Source of the DNA: Cubamyces lactineus
Taxonomy: Eukaryota > Basidiomycota > Agaricomycetes > Polyporales > Polyporaceae
Direction of reading: 5' to 3'
DNA: 64,000 nucleotides
NCBI GenBank assembly: GCA_022376465.1
Contig: JACDTU010000020.1
Coordinates: forward strand, 434,001-498,000
Shown: positions 47,099 through 54,294 of the stretch, piece by piece
Position numbering within the stretch: the stretch's first letter is position 1
How the letters are laid out: every line of letters starts with the position of its first letter
Notes under the pieces: model-generated
The model's input: only the letters and a program-made list of their open reading frames with translations
Told to the model about the DNA's origin: nothing
Databases searched by the model: none
Position numbers and translations under genes: made by a program

Positions 47099-48133
47099 TC
47101 AACTCGTAAACCGCTCGTCCATGTCTTCTGGGCGCAGAGGGCACTCCCACGGGTGATGGCCAGGGGCGGTGGCGCGACACCAGACACATCGCCAGTCTCT
47201 GCACCGCAGGTACTCGTGATCGGGCGACCCACAGACTAGGCAGCTGCGGCCAATAGGGTGGAGGGACGGCGGGGACTCAGGTCGGGCTGGCGAAGCGTCC
47301 ATTGGGGCAGGCGAGGTGTCTCTTCGAGCTCTTACGTTACGCTCGTCGGGGGATGGATCACGGGGCCGACGGCTTCCTGCGGAGACTCTGGTGTGGAACA
47401 AGGGCAGATAGGTCCCTTGGCGTCGGGCTTCGCCGGGTACTCTTCTTGCCGCAGCTGGGAGTTCTCCGGGAGGTGGGGCCGCGTCGTTGATGACCGAGGC
47501 CAGTGGCGCCATCCTTGCACGGAATGCGGGGAGTTCAAATGTTTGTATGAGGAAGTTCCTCCACGTGCGCGTGGTCCGGGCGAGCCGTCGAGTGGTGTTC
47601 AAAGAGTGTCTTGCCAACCTCCGTAACTCGTGGGCATGGTGCCCGACGTTTTCGAGGGCGCGCGCCTGCCGTTCTGCGATGTCGTAGTCCGAGACTTGCC
47701 GTTGCTCCTCTTCTTCTCCAAACGCCTCATGAAGAGCGTCTAGAGCGTCCTCCGCGATGTCAGCTGCGTCAACAAGATTCCCTTCCAGTGCGTCCAGTTC
47801 CCGTTGCTCGTTGTAGAGGCATCGATACTCTCTAAGGAAGTACTGCAAGCCTCGCTCGGTGGCATTGACGACTGGGGTGGGGTTGGTGAGGAGCGCACGG
47901 AGCAACTGGTTGACGTCGGGGTGCCGGGAGTGGTCTACCAGATGAGAGTCTTCGACACCAACCGTGCTGAGGTCCGACGTCGAGGAGGCAGGCGATGGTG
48001 ACCTAGAGGCGTATTCCGGTGGGGGCGACGAGAGGCGTCTGGCGAGTGGGGGAGGAATGGGTAGCGGCTGTTGGTTTTCCTGGTCGCTTGCATTGTCGTC
48101 AGCGACTTGGGTGCTATAGAGGGGGCGGCCCAT
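47099..48133 (-). CDS. ORF C of element 2: double zinc-knuckle protein
   Basis: 344 aa, starting 1 nt after the ORF B stop (TAG A ATG). Pro/Ser-rich N-terminus, then an acidic/helical central part (YLREYRCLYNEQRELDALEG, HAHELRRLARHSLNTTRRL). Two C-terminal CCHC motifs follow: C298, C301, H306, C311 and C316, C319, H326 (or H327), C331. It sits between pol and the 3' LTR, where envelope genes occur in some Ty3/Gypsy elements, but has no signal or membrane segment. The knuckles suggest nucleic-acid binding, as a second Gag-like protein or a captured host gene. Function unknown. The frame is open upstream to 48280. Confidence 0.8.
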   Translation of the reverse strand: MGRPLYSTQVADDNASDQENQQPLPIPPPLARRLSSPPPEYASRSPSPASSTSDLSTVGVEDSHLVDHSRHPDVNQLLRALLTNPTPVVNATERGLQYFLREYRCLYNEQRELDALEGNLVDAADIAEDALDALHEAFGEEEEQRQVSDYDIAERQARALENVGHHAHELRRLARHSLNTTRRLARTTRTWRNFLIQTFELPAFRARMAPLASVINDAAPPPGELPAAARRVPGEARRQGTYLPLFHTRVSAGSRRPRDPSPDERNVRARRDTSPAPMDASPARPESPPSLHPIGRSCLVCGSPDHEYLRCRDWRCVWCRATAPGHHPWECPLRPEDMDERFTS

Positions 48134-48134
48134 T

Positions 48135-48323
48135 CTACTCGTCCCAGCTGGAGTTATTGAGGGTGCGGTCGGCTTGGTCAAGCTTGTCGTTTGCGGGGTC
48201 GAGAGGGTCACGGTGTTCGAGAGCAATTTCGAGGATGTTGATGGAGAGGCGCAGGTGAGTGGCGATGAAGGCAAGGGCAAGGAGGTAGCCGAGGGTCATG
48301 CAGGTGAAGAGCGCGATGATCAT
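48135..48323 (-). CDS. ORF B of element 2: small membrane protein
   Basis: 62 aa. The first 24 residues form one hydrophobic helix (MIIALFTCMTLGYLLALAFI), followed by a polar acidic tail. The start codon lies 5 nt after the ORF A stop, and its stop is 1 nt before ORF C. No homologue recognised. The hydrophobic run is Leu/Ile/Ala-rich and could arise from composition; the packed layout argues for a real gene. Confidence 0.55.
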   Translation of the reverse strand: MIIALFTCMTLGYLLALAFIATHLRLSINILEIALEHRDPLDPANDKLDQADRTLNNSSWDE

Positions 48324-48328
48324 GGGCT

Positions 48329-48487
48329 TCACGATCCCCACGCTGATCGGGATGGGTAGTCACGGCTGTGGAGAGTGTGCTCGATGATGCGGTTGAAGAG
48401 GTCGCGGAGGATATACCAGAGGAAGAGGAGGGTGATAGCGAGGAGGGTGAGGCAGTAGATGGCGAAGAGGATGGCGAGGGAGAGCAT
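48329..48487 (-). CDS. ORF A of element 2: small membrane protein
   Basis: 52 aa. Residues 2-25 are strongly hydrophobic (LAILFAIYCLTLLAITLLFL), then a basic/amphipathic tail (RDLFNRIIEHTLHSRDYP). Starts 6 nt after the pol stop and in the same frame, so readthrough of the pol TAA would add this segment to Pol. The DNA is pyrimidine-rich on the coding strand, which favours hydrophobic codons; function unproven. Confidence 0.5.
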   Translation of the reverse strand: MLSLAILFAIYCLTLLAITLLFLWYILRDLFNRIIEHTLHSRDYPSRSAWGS

Positions 48488-48493
48488 TGCAGA

Positions 48494-51400
48494 TTACAGC
48501 AGCTTCTTCGCCCTTTTATACCGTTGGAGGATTTCTTTGGCATTCGGAATTAGAGCGGACTCGGGTTCCCATGTGTTCTCGGCGCTGGAGTAGCCTTTCC
48601 ACTTGATTTGGTAGCGGATTCCGCCTCGTGTGGTCTTGTGTCCGACGATCGCTTCGACCTCATATTCTTCTTCTCCGTCGATAAGGTCAGGTGGTGGCCT
48701 CGTGTAGTTCGGTCCGTGGGTGTCGTTTTCCTTGTATGGGGTGAGGAAGCATGCGTGGAACACGGGGTGTACCTTCCAGTGTTTCGGCAGCTCCAGCCGA
48801 TAGGTCACGGGTCCAAGTACTTCGGTGATGACAAAGGGGCCTTCCCGTTTGGGTGCGAGTTTCCGGGATGCGTAAGCGAGCTTGAGGTTCTTCCCTTCGA
48901 GCCAGACCTTCTGTCCTTTCTTGAATTGGACGAACTTTCCCTTGAACCTGTCGCGTATGACGTGTCGGGCTAGCTCGTGGGCTGCTAGGGCTTCGTCTCG
49001 GGCCTTCTGGAGGTTCACTAGCCGTTCTTGTACTGTCGGGGTGTTGGTCTTGGGGTATGCGATAGGAATCAGTGTTGGTTCGTACCCCATCATGAGGTAG
49101 AATGGTGATGCGTTCCGTGCTGAGTGGGTCCGTTGATTGTGTGCGACTTCTGCGTCGACAAGGTGTTCCGCCCATTCGTCTGGTCGGCCTTCGCAGAATA
49201 TCCTGAGGTAGACTTCCAGTTCTTGATTCACTCGTTCAGTTTGTCCGTCGGTCTGCGGGTGATATGCGGTGGACGGGGAAAGGGTGATGCCTAAGAGTCT
49301 TCCTAGTTCGCGAGTGACGTTGGATACGAATTGTGGCCCTCGGTCGGATATGATCTTGCTGGGTAGTCCAAAGCGTCGGTAGACATGCCGGTGGTAAAGC
49401 GCCGCTGTGCCGATTGCGTCGATCGTCTTCTTGCATGGTGCGAAAATCACCCCCTTCGTAAGGCCATGGTCGACCACGACCAGAATACTATCGTAGCCGT
49501 GGGATTCGGGGAGATCGGTGATGAGATCCATCGTGACGTTCTGGAATGGCCGAGTAACATCGTCAGCGGGGATTGGTTGTGGGGGCGGGGTGGTCGGGTG
49601 TGTGTTTGGCTTGTTCTGCTGGCACGTGGCACAGCCTTCGACGTATCGAGATACCATGGCATACATGCCGGGCCACCAGTATGACCGTTGTATCAGTTCT
49701 AGAGTCTTGAATTTCCCAGGGTGTCCGGCTGCCGGGGAGTCGTGGTGTTGACTGATCAGGTCTCGTCGCAGGGCTTCGTCGGCCGGTACGTAGCATCGGT
49801 TCTTGTAGAAGATTAAGCCGTCTCGTTCTTGCCAATCGGTGAGTGCACTTCTGATCGGGGGTGGTCCGTCGTGTTGGATGGCAGCAAGTGCGTCACAAAA
49901 GAGTCTGTCTTGCGTGGCCAAGTGTCGGAACCTCGGTGCCAGTCGGGTGTCCACTAGTCGTACGAAGAGGTTGTCAGGTAGCATGGTTCGTTCAGTATTG
50001 TCGTCTTCTGATCCTTGTCGGTGGTCGGGTCTTCGGGATAGCGCATCCGATTGTACCATTGCCGCGCCGGGGGTATGTACGAGTTGGATGTCGAACTGGG
50101 AGAGAAAGAGGGCCCATCGTGCTTGTCGTCTGTTCAGTTGTTGCGGGTTGCGCCAGTAGGTGAGGTTCTTGTGGTCGGATAGGATCGTAACCGGGTGCCC
50201 TGATCCTTCGAGGTAGTGTCGCCAGGCCTTCAGGGCTCGAATGATGCCAAGTAGTTCTCGGTCGTAGATTTCGTAGTTCCGTTCCGCTTCGGTGAATCCT
50301 TCGGATAGATACGCGCACGGGTGCAGGTCGCCGTTGGCGTCTCGTTGTCGGAGTACTGCCCCTGTGGCCCATTGCGAGGCGTCGGATTCGACGACAAAGG
50401 GTTTGCTAATGTCGGGCATTTGCAGCACGGGGGCCGTCGCGAATCGTTGCTTCAGCATGTCGAAGGCCTTCTGGCATTCCGTTGTCCATTCCCATTTGGC
50501 GTCTTTCTTGGTGAGCGCGTTGAGCGGTCGCGCGGTCTCCGAGAAGTGGTCGATGAATCGTCGGTAAAAGTTGCCGAATCCAAGGAATGATCGAACGTCC
50601 TTGACGGTTGTCGGTTCTGGCCAATCGAGTATTCCCTTTATCTTGATAGGGTCCATGGAGATCCGGTTCTCGCTGATGATCATTCCAAGATACTCCACTT
50701 CTGGTGCGTCGAATATGCACTTCTCTAGCTTGAGGTAGAGGTCGTGTTCTTTGAGTCGTTCCAGGACACGTAAGGTCCTTCTTCGGTGTTCGTCCAGGTC
50801 TGCCGAAAAGATCAGTATGTCGTCCATGTAAATCACTACCCATCCTTCGTCGATCATGTCTGCGAAGATCGCGTTCATCATAGCTTGAAAGGCCGAGGGG
50901 GAGTTCCGCAGTCCAAAGAACATGACCATTGGTTCGTATAGCCCTTTGCTGGTTCGGAAGGCGGCCTTCCATTGATCACCGTCCTTGATACGGACGTTGT
51001 TGTATCCCGATCGGAGGTCCAGTTTGGAGAAGACCTTCGCTCCGCGCAGCTTGTCGACCAATTCTGATATGAGCGGTAGTGGGTACTTGTTGGGGACGGT
51101 TCCTTCGTTGAGGTATCGATAATCTTGGCAGGGTCGTAGTGTTCCGTCTTTCTTGCCGACGAAGAAGAATGGGGATGCCATCGGCGAGTTCGAGGGTCGG
51201 ATGTAGCCTTTTCGTAGGTTCTCTCGGATGAATTCTTCCTCGGCTTCGAGTTCCTTGGGCGTGAGTTGATATCGCTTGAAGTCCTTCGGGGTAAAGCCTT
51301 CCTTGAGTTCAATGGCCAGGTCCCAGGGTCGTGATGGTGGGAATCGTTCGGACGCCCTCTTTTCAAAGATGGCGGCATATCCTCGGTACGGTTCAGGGAG

Positions 51401-52342
51401 CATCTCTTCGAAAGTCTTCTTCTCTTCCTGTGCTTGGTGCTGTTGTGCGAGTGCCATTGCGGGATTGACCTTTGCTCGGATCCAGACGTTGGCTGCAATT
51501 GCAAATCGAAGTCCTTGTGGGGCTCGTCGGATTCTTCCGATGGTGGGTCCAGGTCCAATCTTCGTGGGTTCGTAGTCGTGTTCCGTGGTGAGGGGGGATC
51601 CGGGTCGAGGCATATCTCCGTGCCATTCTGTCGCGTGCGGTGTTATCATGGCTTCGTGTTCTCCGCGAAGATAAGCTATCAGCAGATCTTGGTCATTGGG
51701 TTCTTCTTCTGGGTGCACGTCGGAGAGGGTAACTCGTTCGATGTTCTCGTAGATTGGTTCTTGGGTCGATGCTTCCTCGGTCGCGTCTTCGTCTTCTTCA
51801 TTTGCTTCTTCGTTCGGTTCTTCTCCCACTGGCTTGGGTCTTCCGGTGAAGGGGTCTTGATCTGGGAACCACATTGCACGCAGATGTTCCACAATTGTTC
51901 GGTTCACCCGGGCGGGGTCGATATCGAGGGTCCCTTTCGTGAAGTCGATGTTGGCATTGACGCGCTGCAGCCATGGCAGGCCCAGGATGATTGGTTCCTT
52001 TCCTAGCGACGTAATCAGGAACCGCACAATGTGTCGGTGGCGCCCAGCTTCAATTTCAAGGACTGCGCATTTCTTGATATCGCCTGCTTCATTCCTGGTT
52101 CCGTCAGCGTTGTATACTCGGATTGGGGCTTTCAGCGATTTGAGCGGGAAGTTGTGCTCTTTCGCAAACCTGTGGTCCATGAATACTTCTCCTGCTCCCG
52201 TGTCGATGAGGGCTTTCGTTTCGACGCTTAGGTCCGCGTGGATAGATAACGGAATTCTCGTAGACTGTCGAGAAGTCTGCGCTACTATTACACGGCGGAC
52301 CTTAGTACGCGGTCGTGACGTCGAGACACGCCGGTTCTTCAA
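48494..52342 (-). CDS. pol: Pol of element 2 (PR-RT-RH-IN-chromodomain)
   Basis: 1282 codons in the -1 frame relative to gag, overlapping the gag stop by 4 nt. Protease ALIDTGAGEVF (Asp47). Reverse transcriptase YMDDILIFS near 505, with LPLISELVDKLRGAKVFSKL upstream. RNase H core VESDASQWATGAVL. Integrase HHCC finger (HPGKFKTLELIQ...CATCQQNK) and D,D,E core (MDLITDLPESHGYDS, ISDRGPQFVSN, YHPQTDGQTERVNQ). C-terminal chromodomain YQIKWKGYSSAENTWEPES. No ATG occurs in this frame before codon 56, so expression as a Gag-Pol fusion is likely. Ends with TAA, 6 nt before ORF A. Confidence 0.95.
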   Translation of the reverse strand: MKNRRVSTSRPRTKVRRVIVAQTSRQSTRIPLSIHADLSVETKALIDTGAGEVFMDHRFAKEHNFPLKSLKAPIRVYNADGTRNEAGDIKKCAVLEIEAGRHRHIVRFLITSLGKEPIILGLPWLQRVNANIDFTKGTLDIDPARVNRTIVEHLRAMWFPDQDPFTGRPKPVGEEPNEEANEEDEDATEEASTQEPIYENIERVTLSDVHPEEEPNDQDLLIAYLRGEHEAMITPHATEWHGDMPRPGSPLTTEHDYEPTKIGPGPTIGRIRRAPQGLRFAIAANVWIRAKVNPAMALAQQHQAQEEKKTFEEMLPEPYRGYAAIFEKRASERFPPSRPWDLAIELKEGFTPKDFKRYQLTPKELEAEEEFIRENLRKGYIRPSNSPMASPFFFVGKKDGTLRPCQDYRYLNEGTVPNKYPLPLISELVDKLRGAKVFSKLDLRSGYNNVRIKDGDQWKAAFRTSKGLYEPMVMFFGLRNSPSAFQAMMNAIFADMIDEGWVVIYMDDILIFSADLDEHRRRTLRVLERLKEHDLYLKLEKCIFDAPEVEYLGMIISENRISMDPIKIKGILDWPEPTTVKDVRSFLGFGNFYRRFIDHFSETARPLNALTKKDAKWEWTTECQKAFDMLKQRFATAPVLQMPDISKPFVVESDASQWATGAVLRQRDANGDLHPCAYLSEGFTEAERNYEIYDRELLGIIRALKAWRHYLEGSGHPVTILSDHKNLTYWRNPQQLNRRQARWALFLSQFDIQLVHTPGAAMVQSDALSRRPDHRQGSEDDNTERTMLPDNLFVRLVDTRLAPRFRHLATQDRLFCDALAAIQHDGPPPIRSALTDWQERDGLIFYKNRCYVPADEALRRDLISQHHDSPAAGHPGKFKTLELIQRSYWWPGMYAMVSRYVEGCATCQQNKPNTHPTTPPPQPIPADDVTRPFQNVTMDLITDLPESHGYDSILVVVDHGLTKGVIFAPCKKTIDAIGTAALYHRHVYRRFGLPSKIISDRGPQFVSNVTRELGRLLGITLSPSTAYHPQTDGQTERVNQELEVYLRIFCEGRPDEWAEHLVDAEVAHNQRTHSARNASPFYLMMGYEPTLIPIAYPKTNTPTVQERLVNLQKARDEALAAHELARHVIRDRFKGKFVQFKKGQKVWLEGKNLKLAYASRKLAPKREGPFVITEVLGPVTYRLELPKHWKVHPVFHACFLTPYKENDTHGPNYTRPPPDLIDGEEEYEVEAIVGHKTTRGGIRYQIKWKGYSSAENTWEPESALIPNAKEILQRYKRAKKLL

Positions 52343-53340
52343 AAACCCTCGTTGGAGAAGCTTGCGAGGATTTCCTTCGCGTCTTGGTCTTCTTCTAGCC
52401 CCTTCAGAGCGGTACGGATCCTTGCTGCGATAAGCTGCTTCTTGTCAGCCGCTTGGCTGTCGATGGATTTGATGTCTTCATCATCGTCGCTCTCGTCTTC
52501 TTCGACCTCGGTGATGCGGGCCTTGGCGGCAGGCTTCGTCTTCTTACGGTCGTTGGTTCTTCTGTTGGGGCACTGCCGCGCTAGATGCCCTATCTGGTGG
52601 CAATTGAAGCATCGTCCTTCTCGGTAGTGCTTCTCACGTTCTTCGGTCGTCATCTTGTCGACATCCATGGCGTCAGGGTCGCGTTCTTGCTGTCGGGGTC
52701 TGTACGGCTTGTACGTAGGTCGGAAGGTCGAGGTCTTCCCGTCGTATGCTCTTCCCAGGTGATACTGCTGTTCGAGAGTGGAGGCTCGGAGGTAGAGTTC
52801 GCTGGCATCCTTCGGTAGGGGGTACATCCCGAAGATCTTCTCTCGAAGGGGACGGTTGAGTCCAGCGTAGAAGAAGTCGGCAATGACTTCGAACTCTGTG
52901 ATTCCGCATCGCGAGATGATCGACTTGAACTCGGCGATGTAGTCTTCGACTTTCTTGCTTCCTTGCTTCAGGTTTCGCAGCAGTACACGGGCGCTGGCCT
53001 TCTGGTCGATGTCGTCGAATGCTTCCAGTAGTTGCTTCTTGAAGTCGTCCCATGTTCCGTAGTTGGGTTCGATGCGTTCTTCGCCTGGTCTTCGGTTCTT
53101 GTTCTGGTCGGCTGCCTGCCGTTCTACGTCTTCAATGAAGGTGCGGGCCCAGGTTCCGGCGGTGCCCCCGTTCATCAGCATAAGGCAGAAGACGATCTTC
53201 ATTTCGTCGGTGGCGTAGGTCTTCTTGTTCATCGTGAGGTAGAGGGAGCATTTCTGCAACCACTCCACTACTTCGCCCCGCTTCCCTGAGAACTCTGGGG
53301 GCATCTTGAGCTTGATCTCGTTCGTCTTTTCTTCAGCCAT
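52339..53340 (-). CDS. gag: Gag of element 2
   Basis: 333 aa from the first ATG. The gag domain includes MPPEFSGKRGEVVEWLQKC and YGTWDDFKKQLLEAFDDID. One CCHC knuckle (C244, C247, H252, C257) lies in CFNCHQIGHLARQC, then an acidic stretch. The frame ends TTT TGA inside a five-T run, and the pol frame starts there in the -1 register. The same frame stays open 176 codons upstream to 53868, so the real protein may be longer through a non-AUG start. Confidence 0.93.
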   Translation of the reverse strand: MAEEKTNEIKLKMPPEFSGKRGEVVEWLQKCSLYLTMNKKTYATDEMKIVFCLMLMNGGTAGTWARTFIEDVERQAADQNKNRRPGEERIEPNYGTWDDFKKQLLEAFDDIDQKASARVLLRNLKQGSKKVEDYIAEFKSIISRCGITEFEVIADFFYAGLNRPLREKIFGMYPLPKDASELYLRASTLEQQYHLGRAYDGKTSTFRPTYKPYRPRQQERDPDAMDVDKMTTEEREKHYREGRCFNCHQIGHLARQCPNRRTNDRKKTKPAAKARITEVEEDESDDDEDIKSIDSQAADKKQLIAARIRTALKGLEEDQDAKEILASFSNEGF

Positions 53341-53868
53341 CGTGGCTTCGGTTCGGCCTTCGGGTTCGTTCGTGGTTCGGTTCGATTCTTCTTGAGGGGT
53401 CTTCCCTACGGGTTCTGGTGCGGCTTCGCTTCCTTCCGGGTCGTGGTCGTCGTTCGAGGTTCTTGTAGCGTTCTCGCTTTCTGGTTCACTCTCCTCGAGT
53501 ATCTCCGCCTGAGCTGGTCTGGGAGTAGTGAAGTCTACCGGGGAAGGTTGTTCTGGTTCTGTTCTCGGTTCCGGGGTGGCCGCTGGTTCCTCCGGAAGTT
53601 CGTCTCCAAGTGATATTTCGCGGTAGCGTCTTCGGTAGTCGGGGTCGATGTCAAGGCAGTTCCGCCAGGTGAGAGGGACTTCGGTGAAGTGCCAGGACTT
53701 GTTCTTCCAGAAGACTTGTTGCCCTTCGTAGTAGACTAGCTTGGCTTCCTTGTCAACCGCAAATTCTTTCGGTATCGACGCCGTGTTGTTCGGTTCGGGG
53801 CCGCTCTGTCTTGAGCGGGTGTCGTGTGTCGAGATCTGGGTAGATCGACGGGTTCTGGTGAGCTCGAC
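53341..53868 (-). other. AUG-less open leader frame in phase with gag of element 2
   Basis: 176 sense codons run from just after a TAG overlapping the primer site to the gag ATG, without a stop and without an ATG. Content is protein-like (KLVYYEGQQVFWKNKSWHF, LTWRNCLDIDPDYRRRYREI), followed by an acidic Glu/Pro-rich stretch. An ACG at 53784-53782 has A at -3 and G at +4, a good context for near-cognate initiation. It may be an N-terminal extension of Gag. Confidence 0.55.
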
Positions 53869-53870
53869 CT
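53861..53870 (-). other. Predicted self-priming primer-binding site of element 2
   Basis: Minus-strand AGGTCGAGCT begins 2 nt inside the 5' LTR and is the exact complement of LTR positions 53993-53984 (AGCTCGACCT in the transcript). No TGG tRNA-type start. Same geometry as element 1. Confidence 0.65.
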
Positions 53871-53872
53871 AA

Positions 53873-54289
53873 TGTTACGACGAGCCTAGATCGGTCACAG
53901 CGAGCGACGTCCTAGGGATCGGACCAGAGGTCTCCAGTAGTTCGAGTCGAGTAGAGGTTCAGAGGAATAGGCAATGGATAACCAGGTCGAGCTGAGGATC
54001 CCGAGTGGATCCTCTGGTCTTAAATACAGGAAGAGAGACATGGACACGTCAGCGCCACGTAGGCGCCACGTACCGTGAGAGTCCAGTATAACTACGTAGA
54101 GTCAGGGCTGGGAGTACAGATGATGTGGCGATGACGTGGCGGAAGGTGATAGGGTAGTAATACAACAGCCGTGTGAACCGGTGGGAAAGGGTGACGTGGC
54201 ATGGGAAAGGATGACGTGGCATAACGGAGGCACGAGGGAGAGAGAGGAAAAGGAAACTGGGTGACCGTGACACAGTGAGCGTCGTAACA
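53873..54289 (-). repeat. 5' LTR of element 2 (right copy)
   Basis: 417 bp, identical by eye to 46633-47049. Contains the TATA box at 54019-54026 and the predicted transcript start near 53993. Confidence 0.97.
54019..54026 (-). promoter_or_regulatory. TATA box in LTR of element 2
   Basis: TATTTAAG on the minus strand, 33 nt before 53993, where the primer-site complement begins. Strongly supports transcription starting there. Confidence 0.6.
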
Positions 54290-54294
54290 CGCGC
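54290..54294. repeat. Target-site duplication, element 2 right copy
   Basis: CGCGC, identical to 46628-46632. Confidence 0.88.

Larger units (their letters stand above)
46633..54289 (-). mobile_element. Full-length Ty3/Gypsy chromovirus with accessory ORFs (element 2)
   Basis: 7657-bp LTR retrotransposon on the minus strand: 417-bp LTRs with 10-bp inverted ends (TGTTACGACG/CGTCGTAACA) and 5-bp target duplication. Order in transcription: 5' LTR, primer site, AUG-less open leader, gag (53340-52339), pol (52342-48494), two short hydrophobic ORFs, a double zinc-knuckle ORF (48133-47099), polypurine tract, 3' LTR. By eye I find no difference between the LTRs, and no stop breaks the main frames, so insertion was very recent. 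The pol order and C-terminal chromodomain make it a chromovirus, distinct in LTR and protein sequence from element 1. Confidence 0.96.

Noticed and set aside
48208..48543. Minus-strand Ser/Pro-rich 111-codon frame
   Set aside because: Overlaps ORF A in another frame; low-complexity Ser/Pro run from the pyrimidine-rich strand.
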